A DNA stretch of 64,000 nucleotides, taken from Extensimonas vulgaris. Lineage in GTDB: Bacteria > Pseudomonadota > Gammaproteobacteria > Burkholderiales > Burkholderiaceae_C. Below the pieces are notes generated by a model. The model was not told where the DNA came from, ran no database searches, and saw nothing but the letters and a program-made list of their open reading frames with translations. Below are positions 17,490 through 27,173 of this stretch, piece after piece (position 1 is the first letter of the stretch; each line of letters starts with the position of its first letter). The DNA lies in contig NZ_QPJU01000003.1 of the NCBI RefSeq assembly GCF_003337425.1, positions 62,001 through 126,000 on the forward strand. Reading direction: 5' to 3'. The position numbers were made by a program, and so were the translations under genes.

Positions 17490-18224
17490 ATGATCGCTAG
17501 CCAAGACCAGAACAAAACCTCTTCCGAGGCGGCCCCAAATGCGCCGCAGGTCCGTCCTGCTGCCGCTTTTCCATCGCAGCAGACGCACCACCGCCTGCCC
17601 GTGATGGTGCCGATTCGCGCGCTCGGGCCGCAGCACCGTGAGCGCATCAAAGCCCATTTGCTGCAACTCGATGCGCGTGACCGCTACCTGCGCTTCGGCT
17701 ACGCCGCGACCGACGAGCAGATCGAGCGCTACGTCGATTCGATCAATTTCGATCGCGACGAAGTGTTCGGCATCTTCAACCGGCGCCTGGAGCTCATCGC
17801 CATGGCGCACCTGGCGTTCAGCGAGCACCCCGAATACAAGCACTGCGCGGAGTTCGGCGTGTCCGTGCTCAAGCAGGCGCGCGGCAAGGGGCTGGGGGCG
17901 CGCCTGTTCGAGCGTGCCGTGATGCACGCCCGCAATGAAGGCGTGAACATGATGTTCATCCACGCGCTGACCGAAAACGTGCCCATGCTCAAAATTGCGC
18001 GCAAAGCCGGCGCCGTGGTGCGTTACGAGGGCTCGGAATCCGAAGCCTTCTTGCAACTGCCGCCTGCAAATTTCGACACGCGCATGGCCGAGCTGGTGGA
18101 GGAGCAGTACGCCGAGCTCGACTACCAGTTCAAAAAGCAGGCCAAGCATTTTTGGGATTTTCTCTCTGGCTTGCAGGAGATCCGCCAGGGAGTGCGCGAA
18201 GCGCGCCACAAGTCTGCGCAGTGA
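17490..18224 (+). CDS. GNAT-family N-acetyltransferase
   Basis: This is a 244-residue protein with one GNAT domain at about residues 35-185. The acetyl-CoA loop is in KQARGKGLGARLFERA, and the preceding strand is AEFGVSVL. The N-terminal ~35 residues are polar and probably disordered, and the C-terminal ~50 residues are helical and charged. The acceptor is unknown. Its stop is followed within 7 bases by two tandem family A elements, which may provide or disturb its terminator. Confidence 0.85.
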   Translation: MIASQDQNKTSSEAAPNAPQVRPAAAFPSQQTHHRLPVMVPIRALGPQHRERIKAHLLQLDARDRYLRFGYAATDEQIERYVDSINFDRDEVFGIFNRRLELIAMAHLAFSEHPEYKHCAEFGVSVLKQARGKGLGARLFERAVMHARNEGVNMMFIHALTENVPMLKIARKAGAVVRYEGSESEAFLQLPPANFDTRMAELVEEQYAELDYQFKKQAKHFWDFLSGLQEIRQGVREARHKSAQ

Positions 18225-18230
18225 GATGAT

Positions 18231-18404
18231 CCCAGATTGTCCATTAGGCGGTGCTGCGCACCTACGCGGGCGTTGGCGGACGTCTGCCGGTCATTTTGGC
18301 CGCGGCTTCGGCGTCCATGGCACTGGCCATGGACTTCTCACCCGCGACCAAACTGCCGCGCCAGCCGCCTCGCCACCATCCCGCGTCCTAATGAACAATC
18401 TGGG
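18231..18404. mobile_element. Non-autonomous inverted-repeat element, family A, copy 3
   Basis: This 174-bp element has ends CCCAGATTGTCCATT and AATGAACAATCTGGG, flanked by ATGAT on both sides (18226-18230 and 18405-18409). It is a near-perfect tandem partner of the next copy and shares that copy's interior. Confidence 0.85.
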
Positions 18405-18409
18405 ATGAT

Positions 18410-18583
18410 CCCAGATTGTCCATTAGGCGGTGCTGCGCACCTACGCGGGCGTTGGCGGATGTCTGCCGGTCATTTTGGCCGCGGCTTCGGCGTCCATGGC
18501 ACTGGCCATGGACTTCTCACCCGCGACCAAACTGCCACGCCAGCCGCCTCGCCACCATCCCGCGTCCTAACGAACCATCTGGG
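18410..18583. mobile_element. Non-autonomous inverted-repeat element, family A, copy 4
   Basis: This is a second 174-bp copy directly after the first, sharing the ATGAT spacer; a third ATGAT follows at 18584-18588. Only a few bases differ, which indicates recent tandem duplication or insertion next to an existing copy. Confidence 0.85.
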
Positions 18584-18706
18584 ATGATGGCTGCGGCCGG
18601 AGCGTTGGCGCGGCACGCTCGACGCTCCGTGCGGACGTTCTGTCGCGCCGATCCGCTATCCTAGAGGGCTGATTCGCTTTTCTCGCGTGCCGTGCACGCC
18701 AAGATC

Positions 18707-19576
18707 GTGTCCGACCCTTATCCCGCCCGATTTCCCGAAAAGGAAGACAAGCGCAGTTTCCTGCAAAAAGTGGCCGAGTTCATTCATCCCGGCCCGGAAT
18801 CCAAGCAGGAGCTCATCGAAGTGCTCGCAGAAGCCGAGGAAAACGGTCTCATCAGCGCCGACGCGCGCGTGATGCTCGAACATGTGATCCGGCTGGCCGA
18901 CATGAGTGCGGGCGACGTGATGGTCGCCGCACCGCGCATGGATTTGATCGATATCGATGCTCCGCTCGACACCTTGCTGGACCTCGTGATCCAAACCGGG
19001 CATTCACGCTTTCCGGTGTACCAGGGCGAGCGCGAGAACATCATCGGCACCTTGATGGCCAAGGATTTGCTCAAGCTGCAGCGCGCCCCGGGCCTGAGCG
19101 TGCGTGCGCTGCTGCGCCCGGCGGTGTTCGTGCCCGAGAGCAAGGCGCTCAACGACTTGCTGCGCGAGTTTCGTGCAAACCGCAACCATCTGGCCGTGGT
19201 GATCGACGAGTTTGGCCGCGTTGCGGGCCTGATCACCATCGAGGACGTGCTCGAGCAGATCGTCGGCGAGATCGAGGACGAGTTCGACGTCCCCGAAGAA
19301 GAAGGCGATATTTTCGCTTTGGCCGACGGCACCTACCGCGTGAGCGGCGACACGCCCGTGGAGCGCATTTGCGAGATGTTTGGCGCGCAGTTGCAAGGCG
19401 ACGAGGCCGCAGAGCAGTTCGACACCATCGGCGGGCTGGTGGCGCACGAAATGGGCCACGTGCCCAAGCGCGGCGAGCAGCTGCAGCTCGCAGGGCTGCA
19501 CTTCACGGTGCTGCACACCAAGGGCGGTGCGGTGCGCTGGTTCAAGGTGGCGCGCAGCGCCGACGCTGCGGGCTGA
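18707..19576 (+). CDS. corC: CorC/HlyC-family protein with CBS domains
   Basis: This 289-residue cytosolic protein has a paired CBS domain (about residues 55-180, with GDVMVAAPRMDL and GLITIEDVLEQIVGEI) and a C-terminal CorC_HlyC domain. The family is linked to Mg/Co efflux and to membrane or RNA-processing functions; it lacks the DUF21 membrane part. I chose GTG 18707 because homologs typically begin MSDPYP; GTG 18692 would add five residues, and neither has a strong ribosome-binding site. It overlaps lnt by one base (TGATG), an arrangement conserved in proteobacteria. Confidence 0.88.
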   Translation: MSDPYPARFPEKEDKRSFLQKVAEFIHPGPESKQELIEVLAEAEENGLISADARVMLEHVIRLADMSAGDVMVAAPRMDLIDIDAPLDTLLDLVIQTGHSRFPVYQGERENIIGTLMAKDLLKLQRAPGLSVRALLRPAVFVPESKALNDLLREFRANRNHLAVVIDEFGRVAGLITIEDVLEQIVGEIEDEFDVPEEEGDIFALADGTYRVSGDTPVERICEMFGAQLQGDEAAEQFDTIGGLVAHEMGHVPKRGEQLQLAGLHFTVLHTKGGAVRWFKVARSADAAG

Positions 19577-21213
19577 TGGGCGCGGTTTTGCATTTGCGCG
19601 CTGCGGGGGGGGCGCTTTTCCTCGCTGCGTTGGCCGGCGTCGCGCAGGCCATGTCGCTTGCCTGGCCCGGCAGCGGTGCGCCGCAGTGGTGGCTGCAGAT
19701 CGTGTCGCTCGCGGTGTTTGCGCGCCTGTTGTGCCAGCCGATTTCGTGGCGGCGCGCCGCGCTGTGGGGCTGGGTTTTCGCGACGGCCTGGCTCGCGGCG
19801 ACTTTCTGGTGGCTGTTCATCTCCATGCACACCTACGCCGGTTTGGCGGCGCCGCTGGCAGCGGCAGCGGTGCTCGCGCTCGCGCTGTTTCTCGGCAGCT
19901 ACTATGCCGTGGTTTCAGGGCTTTTTCGGGCATTTGCGCCCGTCCATAAAGCGTGGGCAGCTCTCTTTTTTGCTGCATGCTGGCTGTTTGCGGAGCTCGC
20001 GCGCGGCACCTGGTGGACGGGCTTTCCATGGGGCGCGGGCGGCTACGCACATGTAGAGGGGCCGCTGGCCGCGCTCGCGCGCTGGGTCGGCGTCTATGGC
20101 ATCGGCGCCGTGGCGGCGGCGCTCGCGATGGGGCTGGCGCAGCTCCACCTGCAGGACTTGCGCCGCACGCGCACCTGGGTGCTCGTGGCCGCGCTGGCGC
20201 TGCTGCTGGCCGCGGCGCACGGGCAGCGCGCCTGCGCTTTGGGCGCGCTTGACGGGGTGCCTGGTTGCGCCCGATCGGTGGCGGGCACAGAAGGTGGGGC
20301 GCAGGCGGCGGGGGGCGTGAGTCTCGCGCTGCTGCAAGGCAATATCCCGCAGGACGAAAAATTCCAGCCCGGCACGGGCGTAGCGCTGGCGCTGCGCTGG
20401 TACGGCGAGTCCTTGCGCAGCGCGCAGGCGGCGCTGGTGGTGGCGCCCGAGACGGCGATCCCGCTGCTGCCGCAGCAGCTCATCCCCGGCTACCTCGAGG
20501 GCATTGCGGCGCATTTCACGCAAGGCGCGCAGGCGGGCCTGCTCGGCATCCCGCTGGGCGATGCCGACCTCGGCTACACCAATTCGGCGCTGGGTTTCGC
20601 GCCGGGGCAGGCTGCGCCGTACCGCTACGACAAGCACCACCTCGTGCCCTTTGGCGAGTTCATCCCGCCGTTTTTCCGCTGGTTCACCGAGATGATGAAC
20701 ATCCCGCTGGGCGACTTCAGCCGCGGCGCCGTGCCCCAGCCTTCGTTCGCCTGGGCCGGGCAGCGCTTTGCGCCCAACATCTGCTACGAGGATTTGTTCG
20801 GCGAGGAGCTCGCCGCGCGCTTTGCCGACGCGGCGCAGGCGCCCACGGTGTTCGTCAACCTCAGCAACATCGCGTGGTTCGGTGACACGCTGGCCATAGA
20901 CCAGCACTTGCAGATCAGCCGCATGCGCGCGCTCGAGTTCGAGCGCCCCATGGTGCGCGCGACGAACACTGGCGCCACGGCCATCATCGACTACCGCGGC
21001 GTGGTCACGCACCAGCTCCCGCGCTTCACGCGCGGCGTGCTCTACGGCGCGGTGCAGGGCCGCGGCATGAACGCCGCGCAAGATGGCGACCAGCGCACGC
21101 CCTACGCGCGCTGGGCTGCGCGCTGGGGGCTTGCGCCGCTGTGGTTTGCGGCGGTGCTGGTGCTTTTGTGGACCTGTGTTGCGCGACCAGGACGCGACCA
21201 GGGCGTGCGGTGA
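19576..21213 (+). CDS. lnt: Apolipoprotein N-acyltransferase
   Basis: This 545-residue inner-membrane enzyme adds the third acyl chain to the N-terminal cysteine of lipoproteins. About six hydrophobic segments lie in the first ~200 residues. A nitrilase-like periplasmic domain carries the Glu-Lys-Cys triad: the Glu in APETAIPLL, the Lys in YDKHHLVPFGEF and the Cys in NICYEDLFGEE. The start overlaps the corC stop, implying translational coupling. Length and residues are all consistent with a functional enzyme. Confidence 0.94.
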   Translation: MGAVLHLRAAGGALFLAALAGVAQAMSLAWPGSGAPQWWLQIVSLAVFARLLCQPISWRRAALWGWVFATAWLAATFWWLFISMHTYAGLAAPLAAAAVLALALFLGSYYAVVSGLFRAFAPVHKAWAALFFAACWLFAELARGTWWTGFPWGAGGYAHVEGPLAALARWVGVYGIGAVAAALAMGLAQLHLQDLRRTRTWVLVAALALLLAAAHGQRACALGALDGVPGCARSVAGTEGGAQAAGGVSLALLQGNIPQDEKFQPGTGVALALRWYGESLRSAQAALVVAPETAIPLLPQQLIPGYLEGIAAHFTQGAQAGLLGIPLGDADLGYTNSALGFAPGQAAPYRYDKHHLVPFGEFIPPFFRWFTEMMNIPLGDFSRGAVPQPSFAWAGQRFAPNICYEDLFGEELAARFADAAQAPTVFVNLSNIAWFGDTLAIDQHLQISRMRALEFERPMVRATNTGATAIIDYRGVVTHQLPRFTRGVLYGAVQGRGMNAAQDGDQRTPYARWAARWGLAPLWFAAVLVLLWTCVARPGRDQGVR

Positions 21214-21291
21214 TTGGATAATCGCTGTTTTGCGCACAGTACGCGCGGCCGGGGCGCAAGCTTTTTTGCCCCATCTTGGAGCACGTTTGAC

Positions 21292-21834
21292 ATGGTAGAT
21301 TCTTTTTCCTACGAGCAACTGATCGCCTCGGCAGAAGGCCGGTTGTTCGGCCCCGACAGCGGCCGCCTGCCGCTGCCGCCCATGCTGATGTTCGACCGCA
21401 TCACGCACATCGACGACGATGGCGGTGCGCATGGGCTGGGAAAGATCCGTGCCGAGCTCGACGTGCGCCCTGACCTCTGGTTTTTTGCCTGCCACTTCAA
21501 AGGAGACCCGGTGATGCCGGGCTGCCTCGGGCTGGACGCCATGTGGCAGCTGATCGGCTTTTACCTGACCTGGCTGCGCCTGCCGGGCCGCGGGCGCGCG
21601 CTCGGTGCGGGCGAGGTCAAGTTCACCGGCGAGGTCGGACCCGAGGCCAAGCTCGTGAGCTACGACATCGACATCAAGCGCGTGATCAAGCGCAAACTGG
21701 TCATGGCCATAGGCGACGCGCGCATGTGCGTCGATGGTCAGGAAATCTACGTCGCCAACGACCTGCGCGTGGGGCTGTTCCAGAAGGACAAGGGGCTCGG
21801 CGCCGGCGCGCAGCAAAGTCCAGTCTCAGCTTAG
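21292..21834 (+). CDS. fabA: 3-hydroxydecanoyl-ACP dehydratase/isomerase
   Basis: This 180-residue hot-dog-fold enzyme introduces the cis double bond in anaerobic unsaturated fatty acid synthesis. The active-site histidine lies in [16 protein letters not shown] and the helix acid in GLDAMW. GGAG precedes the ATG, and the upstream in-frame extension shows no homology. It is followed 17 bases later by fabB, the usual partner, in one operon. Confidence 0.94.
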   Translation: MVDSFSYEQLIASAEGRLFGPDSGRLPLPPMLMFDRITHIDDDGGAHGLGKIRAELDVRPDLWFFACHFKGDPVMPGCLGLDAMWQLIGFYLTWLRLPGRGRALGAGEVKFTGEVGPEAKLVSYDIDIKRVIKRKLVMAIGDARMCVDGQEIYVANDLRVGLFQKDKGLGAGAQQSPVSA

Positions 21835-21851
21835 CCTTGAGGAGTCACAGC

Positions 21852-23078
21852 ATGAGCAGCAAGCAACGCGTAGTCATCACCGGCACCGGCATCGTCTCTT
21901 GCATAGGCAACGACAGCGCCAGCGTTACGGCGGCGCTGCGTGCGGGGCGTTCGGGCATTCGCGCCATGCCCGAATTTGCCGAAATGGGCCTGCGCAGCCA
22001 GGTTGCGGGCGTGCCGCAGATCGACCTTGACGCGCATATCGATCGCAAGCAGCGGCGCTTCATGGGCGACGCCGCAGCCTATGCGCATGTGGCGCTGGCG
22101 CAGGCGATCGCGCAGGCGGGCCTCACGCCGGCCGAAGTCTCGCACCCGCGCACGGGGCTCATCATGGGCTCGGGCGGCGGCTCGCCGGCCAACCAGATCG
22201 AGGCTGCCGATATTTTGCGCAGCAAGGGCATACGGCGCGTGGGGCCCTATCAGGTCACGCGCTGCATGAGTTCCACCGTCTCGGCGTGCCTGTCCACGAA
22301 CTTTGGCATCAAGGGCATCAACTATTCGATCACCTCGGCCTGCAGCACCTCGGCGCACTGCATAGGCGTGGCCGCGCAGCAGATCGCTTTCGGCCTGCAG
22401 GACGTGATGTTCGCGGGTGGCGGCGAGGAGCTGAGCTGGGGCATGGGCATGCTGTTCGACGCCATGGGCGCGATGTCCAGCGCCTACAACGCCACGCCCG
22501 AAAAAGCCTCGCGCCCCTACGATGCGCACCGCGACGGCTTCGTGATCGCGGGCGGCGGTGGCGCCGTGGTGCTCGAAAGCCTCGCACACGCGCAGGCGCG
22601 CGGCGCCACCATCCTCGGTGAGGTGGTGGGCTTTGGCGCCACCTCGGATGGCGTGGATATGGTTGCGCCCTCGGGCGACGGCGCCGTGGCCTGCATGCGC
22701 CAGGCGATCGCGGGCCTGCACGAGCCCATCGACTACATCAACACGCACGGCACCTCCACGCCCGTGGGCGACGTGCCCGAGCTGCGTGCGATCCGCACCG
22801 TGTTTGGCGATGCGATTCCGCCGTTTTCCTCGACCAAGTCGCTCACCGGCCACTCGCTCGGCGCGACGGGCGTGCAGGAGGTCATCTATTGCCTCTTGAT
22901 GCTGCAGCAAGGTTTCATCGCGGGCTCGATCAACGTCGAGACGCCCGATCCTGCGGTAGAAGGCATGCCGCTCGTGCGCGAAACGCGTGACGCGGCTATC
23001 CGCACGGCCTTGTCCAACAGCTTCGGCTTCGGCGGCACCAACGCCTGCCTGGTGCTGCGCCGTTGGGACGGCGCTTGA
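21852..23078 (+). CDS. fabB: Beta-ketoacyl-ACP synthase I
   Basis: This is a 408-residue condensing enzyme. The Cys-His-His triad is visible as [19 protein letters not shown] and TGHSLGATG, and the glycine-rich [10 protein letters not shown] tail is present. GGAG lies 7 bases before the ATG. It elongates cis-3-decenoyl-ACP made by FabA. Its pairing with fabA supports FabB rather than FabF. Confidence 0.94.
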   Translation: MSSKQRVVITGTGIVSCIGNDSASVTAALRAGRSGIRAMPEFAEMGLRSQVAGVPQIDLDAHIDRKQRRFMGDAAAYAHVALAQAIAQAGLTPAEVSHPRTGLIMGSGGGSPANQIEAADILRSKGIRRVGPYQVTRCMSSTVSACLSTNFGIKGINYSITSACSTSAHCIGVAAQQIAFGLQDVMFAGGGEELSWGMGMLFDAMGAMSSAYNATPEKASRPYDAHRDGFVIAGGGGAVVLESLAHAQARGATILGEVVGFGATSDGVDMVAPSGDGAVACMRQAIAGLHEPIDYINTHGTSTPVGDVPELRAIRTVFGDAIPPFSSTKSLTGHSLGATGVQEVIYCLLMLQQGFIAGSINVETPDPAVEGMPLVRETRDAAIRTALSNSFGFGGTNACLVLRRWDGA

Positions 23079-23154
23079 GGGCGCGCGCCGCCATCTTCCG
23101 TCTCTTTTCCAATCACCGACCGCCGCGCGGCACCCAGGCCGCGCGCTTCACGCC

Positions 23155-24060
23155 ATGCTCAACTTTCAGCAAATCATCCTCACACTGCAGCAATACTGGG
23201 CTGCCCAGGGCTGCGCGCTTTTGCAGCCTTATGACATGGAAGTCGGCGCTGGTACTTCGCATACAGCTACATTTTTAAGAGCAATCGGCCCCGAACCCTG
23301 GAAGGCCGCCTACGTGCAGCCCAGCCGCCGCCCCAAGGACGGTCGCTACGGTGAAAACCCCAACCGCCTGCAGCACTACTACCAATACCAGGTCGTGCTC
23401 AAGCCCGCACCGAGCAACATCCTCGAGCTGTATCTGGGCTCGCTCGAGGCGCTGGGGTTCGACTTGAAGAAAAACGACGTGCGCTTCGTCGAGGACGATT
23501 GGGAAAACCCCACGCTGGGCGCTTGGGGGCTGGGCTGGGAGGTGTGGCTCAACGGCATGGAGGTGACCCAGTTCACCTACTTCCAGCAGGTCGGCGGCCT
23601 GGACTGCCGCCCGATCACGGGCGAAATCACCTACGGTCTGGAGCGTCTGGCGATGTACCTGCAAGGCGTGGACAACGTTTACGACCTGCAGTGGACCGAG
23701 GGGCTGAGCTATGGCGACGTGTACCTGCAAAACGAAAAAGAGCAGTCCGCGTACAACTTCGAGCACAGCGACGCGGCCTTTTTGTTCACGGCCTTCGACG
23801 CGCACGAAAAGCAGGCCAAATACCTGATGGAGCAGCAGCTCGCGTTGCCCGCCTACGAGCAGGTGCTCAAGGCCGCGCACACCTTCAATTTGCTGGACGC
23901 GCGCGGCGCGATCAGCGTGACCGAGCGCGCCGCCTACATAGGCCGCATCCGCAACCTCGCGCGCGCCGTGGCGCAGAGCTACTACGACAGCCGCGAGCGC
24001 CTGGGCTTTCCGATGGCGCCGCGCGAATGGGTGGCGCAGCTCGCGCCCAAGGCGGCCTGA
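23155..24060 (+). CDS. glyQ: Glycyl-tRNA synthetase alpha subunit
   Basis: This 301-residue catalytic subunit is part of the alpha2-beta2 bacterial glycyl-tRNA synthetase. Class II motifs are visible: [24 protein letters not shown] and [15 protein letters not shown]. The start [15 protein letters not shown] is the family's normal N-terminus. The beta subunit gene normally follows directly; here a toxin-antitoxin pair of about 0.9 kb lies between. Confidence 0.95.
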   Translation: MLNFQQIILTLQQYWAAQGCALLQPYDMEVGAGTSHTATFLRAIGPEPWKAAYVQPSRRPKDGRYGENPNRLQHYYQYQVVLKPAPSNILELYLGSLEALGFDLKKNDVRFVEDDWENPTLGAWGLGWEVWLNGMEVTQFTYFQQVGGLDCRPITGEITYGLERLAMYLQGVDNVYDLQWTEGLSYGDVYLQNEKEQSAYNFEHSDAAFLFTAFDAHEKQAKYLMEQQLALPAYEQVLKAAHTFNLLDARGAISVTERAAYIGRIRNLARAVAQSYYDSRERLGFPMAPREWVAQLAPKAA

Positions 24061-24090
24061 GCGGTGCGCGATGGGGCGTGCGGCCTCTAC

Positions 24091-24114
24091 AATGTAGATA
24101 CGAGTATCTACATT
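24091..24114. promoter_or_regulatory. Perfect palindrome, likely antitoxin operator
   Basis: Eleven-base arms AATGTAGATAC and GTATCTACATT are separated by GA. It is the only AT-rich patch here and lies 22 bases before the antitoxin start; TACAAT at 24088-24093 could serve as the -10 box inside it. AbrB-type antitoxins commonly repress their own promoter by binding such dyads. Confidence 0.7.
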
Positions 24115-24136
24115 TGCGCCGCGAAAGGAGCCGACC

Positions 24137-24433
24137 ATGGGAGCGAATGACCTGCCCACCGAGGGCCTGGACTTGACCGTGAGCCGCTGGGGCAACAGCC
24201 TCGCGGTGCGCCTGCCCGCAGCGCTCGCGCGCGAGCTCGGCGTGCGCGAGGGCGACACGCTGCACCTGCAGCCGCCCGAAGCCACGCCGGGCGGTGCCTG
24301 GCAGCTGTCGGCACGGCGCCAGCGCCCCAAGCTGAGCAAAGAGGAATGGATTGCGCGTGCGCGGGCGCACCTGGCCAGCATGCCGCTGACCGAGTCGGTG
24401 ATCGAGGAAGTGCGCGCCAATGAACGCTATTGA
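24137..24433 (+). CDS. AbrB/SpoVT-type antitoxin
   Basis: This 98-residue protein has a swapped-hairpin AbrB domain at about residues 12-50 (VSRWGNSLAVRLPAALAREL, then REGDTLHL). A charged C-terminal tail (about 58-98) would wrap the toxin. AAGGAG at 24125-24130 precedes the ATG. It should neutralise the PIN toxin that starts 42 bases downstream and repress the shared promoter through the palindrome at 24091. Confidence 0.87.
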   Translation: MGANDLPTEGLDLTVSRWGNSLAVRLPAALARELGVREGDTLHLQPPEATPGGAWQLSARRQRPKLSKEEWIARARAHLASMPLTESVIEEVRANERY

Positions 24434-24475
24434 CAGCGCCTTGAGCACCTGCCGACGCAAGCCCCCCAATCCTCC

Positions 24476-24946
24476 ATGCCCCTCACGACCCTACACCGCC
24501 CGCAGCGCCGCTGGGACGCCACCTACGTCGATACCAGCGTATGGTGTGCCTACTGCTTTCATGAAAGCGAAGGCGCAGCCGTGATCGATTGGATGGCGCA
24601 GGCCGACATGTCGCACCTGGGCACCGCCTGGTGGGCCGAGACCGAATTTGCCAGCGCCTTGAGCATCCAGGTGCGCAAAAAGGCGCTCACGGGCCCGCGC
24701 CTGCAGCTGGCACGCGAGCGCTTCATCGAAGCCATGGACATGGTGCACCGCCTGAACGTGATCGAGGCCGATTTCCTGCAAGCCGCCGACTGGGTGGCCG
24801 ATGCGGCAAGCGGTCTGCGCGGCGGCGACGCGCTGCACCTTGCGGTGGCGCAGCGCCACGGCTGCAAGGCCGTGGCCACGCTGGACGCCGCGATGCAGGC
24901 GAGCGCGCAGCGGCTCGGGTTTCGAATCGTTGAACTTTTGTCATAG
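24476..24946 (+). CDS. PIN-domain toxin (VapC-like ribonuclease)
   Basis: This 156-residue protein contains a PIN domain with the four acids expected for metal-dependent RNA cleavage: YVDTSVW, WAETEFASAL, RGGDALHLAVA and TLDAAMQ. Such toxins usually cleave tRNA or rRNA. It lies between glyQ and glyS, ending 7 bases before glyS, so glyS is probably translated from transcripts that also carry the toxin. All catalytic acids are intact. Target RNA cannot be predicted. Confidence 0.87.
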   Translation: MPLTTLHRPQRRWDATYVDTSVWCAYCFHESEGAAVIDWMAQADMSHLGTAWWAETEFASALSIQVRKKALTGPRLQLARERFIEAMDMVHRLNVIEADFLQAADWVADAASGLRGGDALHLAVAQRHGCKAVATLDAAMQASAQRLGFRIVELLS

Positions 24947-24953
24947 GAATGGA

Positions 24954-27140
24954 ATGAACGCCAACGCGAATCTGCTGGTGGAATTGTTCGTCGAAGAACT
25001 GCCGCCCAAAGCGCTGAAGAAACTGGGCGAGTCTTTCGCCGGCGTGCTTGCCGAGCAGCTGCGCGCGCAAGGGCTGGCCGCGGCCGACGCCAAGGTTACG
25101 GCCTATGCCTCGCCGCGGCGCCTGGGCGCCCACATCACTGGCGTGGCCGCCAAGGCCGCCGACCAAGCCGTGCGCCAAAAGCTCATGCCCGTGGCCGTGG
25201 GGCTGGACGCGCAAGGCAATCCGACGCCAGCGCTGCGCAAAAAATTGCAGGCCCTGGGTGTGGACGTGGGCAGCGACGCTGCGCTCGCCGCGGTGCTCGC
25301 GCGCCTGCAGCGTGCCTCCGACGGCAAGACCGAGGCGCTGTTTCTCGACAGCGTGGCGCCGGGCGCAACGCTCGCCGTGGGCTTGCAAAAAGCCCTGCAC
25401 GAAGCCATCGCCAGGCTGCCCATCCCCAAGGTGATGAGCTACCAGCTCGAAACCGATTGTGAGCTGCCGGGCTGGAGCACGGTGCACTTCGTGCGCCCCG
25501 CGCATGGCCTGGTGGCGTTGCACGGCGCGCAGGTGGTGCCGGTGCACGCGCTGGGCCTGCGCGCGGGGCGCCACACGCACGGCCACCGCTTCGAGGCGCA
25601 GGCCGAGCCGATCGAGCTGGCGCACGCCGACGCCTACGCCGAGGCGCTGCGCACGCAAGGCGCGGTGATTGCGCACTTCGGCGAACGCCGCGCGGTCATC
25701 GAATCGCAGCTGAATCAGGCTGCAGCCAAGGCAGGGCCAGCGCTGACAGCTATCAAAGACGATGCACTGCTGGATGAGGTGACGGCGCTGGTCGAGCGCC
25801 CGAACGTGCTCGTGTGCGAATTCGAGCGCGAGTTCCTCGAGGTGCCGCAGGAGTGCCTGATCCTGACCATGCAGGCGAACCAGAAATACTTTCCGCTGCT
25901 CGACGCGGCGGGCAAGCTCACGAACCGCTTTCTCGTGGTCAGCAACATCTGCCCGCAAGACGCGAGCGCGGTGATCGGCGGCAACGAGCGCGTGGTGCGC
26001 CCGCGCCTCGCGGACGCCAAATTTTTCTTCGACCAGGACCGCAAAAAGCCACTCGCGAGCCGCGTGCCGCAGCTGGCCAAGGTGGTCTATCACAACCGGC
26101 TCGGCACGCAGCTCGAGCGCGTGCAGCGCGTGCGCGCGATCGCGCGGGCGATCGTGCAGCAGCTCGCCGCGGCGGCCGAGGCCGAGGCTGCGGGCGCGTG
26201 GCGCGCGCTGGCCTTGCAGGCCGACCAGGCCGCCGAGCTCGCCAAAGCCGACCTGCTCACCGACATGGTGGGCGAATTCCCTGAGCTGCAAGGCACCATG
26301 GGCCGCTACTACGCGTTGCACGACGGCCTGCCGGCGGAAGTGGCCGACGCCATCGAAGACCATTACAAGCCGCGTTTTGCGGGCGACAGCCTGCCGCGCG
26401 GCCCCGTGGGCGTGGTGGTGGCGCTGGCCGACAAGCTCGAGACGCTGGTGGGCATGTTCGGCATCGGCAACCTGCCCACGGGCGAGCGCGACCCGTTCGC
26501 GCTGCGCCGCCACGCGCTCGGCGTGATCCGCATGCTGATCGACAAGGCGCTGCCGCTGGAGCTCGACGCGCTGCTCGGCGCCGCCGTGCCCGCGTTCGGC
26601 AGCCTGATCGAAGACCCGCGTGTGCCGCTCGCCGACTTCATCTACGAGCGCCTCGCGGGCCTGCTGCGCGAGCAGGGCTACGCGGCGCGCGCGGTCGAGG
26701 CCGTGCTCGCGCTGCGCCCGCAGCGCCTGGCCGACGTGCCTAAGCGCCTGCAGGCCGTGCGCGCGTTTGCCACGCTGCCCGAGGCCGAAGCCCTGGCCGC
26801 GGCGAACAAGCGCATCGCCAACATCCTCAAAAAAGCCGGCGACGCCGAGGAAGTGGTCGATCCGCACGTGAGCGAGTTGCTGCTGCAGGAGCCTGCGGAA
26901 AAAGCCCTCTACGCGGCCATGCTGCACACCGTGCCGCGCGCCGATGCGCAGTTTGCCGCGGGCGACTACACCGGGTCGCTGCGCACCCTGGCAGCGTTGC
27001 GCACGCCGGTGGATGCGTTCTTCGACGACGTGATGGTCAACGCCGAACAGCTCGACGTGCGCCTGAACCGCCTGGGGCTGCTCAAGGCGCTGCACCTCGC
27101 GATGAACCGCGTGGCCGATCTCTCGCGCCTGGCCGTGTGA
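24954..27140 (+). CDS. glyS: Glycyl-tRNA synthetase beta subunit
   Basis: This 728-residue subunit recognises tRNA-Gly and contains an HD-like domain and a C-terminal anticodon-binding domain. Recognisable parts are LLVELFVEELPPKAL at the start, YASPRRL, GVVVALADKLETLVGMF and the C-terminal DDVMVN segment. TAGGA overlaps the toxin stop just upstream. A short AGCGCTGACAGCTATCAAAGA repeat is encoded in frame near 25735-25762. Length matches the family. Confidence 0.95.
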   Translation: MNANANLLVELFVEELPPKALKKLGESFAGVLAEQLRAQGLAAADAKVTAYASPRRLGAHITGVAAKAADQAVRQKLMPVAVGLDAQGNPTPALRKKLQALGVDVGSDAALAAVLARLQRASDGKTEALFLDSVAPGATLAVGLQKALHEAIARLPIPKVMSYQLETDCELPGWSTVHFVRPAHGLVALHGAQVVPVHALGLRAGRHTHGHRFEAQAEPIELAHADAYAEALRTQGAVIAHFGERRAVIESQLNQAAAKAGPALTAIKDDALLDEVTALVERPNVLVCEFEREFLEVPQECLILTMQANQKYFPLLDAAGKLTNRFLVVSNICPQDASAVIGGNERVVRPRLADAKFFFDQDRKKPLASRVPQLAKVVYHNRLGTQLERVQRVRAIARAIVQQLAAAAEAEAAGAWRALALQADQAAELAKADLLTDMVGEFPELQGTMGRYYALHDGLPAEVADAIEDHYKPRFAGDSLPRGPVGVVVALADKLETLVGMFGIGNLPTGERDPFALRRHALGVIRMLIDKALPLELDALLGAAVPAFGSLIEDPRVPLADFIYERLAGLLREQGYAARAVEAVLALRPQRLADVPKRLQAVRAFATLPEAEALAAANKRIANILKKAGDAEEVVDPHVSELLLQEPAEKALYAAMLHTVPRADAQFAAGDYTGSLRTLAALRTPVDAFFDDVMVNAEQLDVRLNRLGLLKALHLAMNRVADLSRLAV

Positions 27141-27173
27141 CGCCAGAACGCCCATTTGCGCAGGAGCCCTCCC

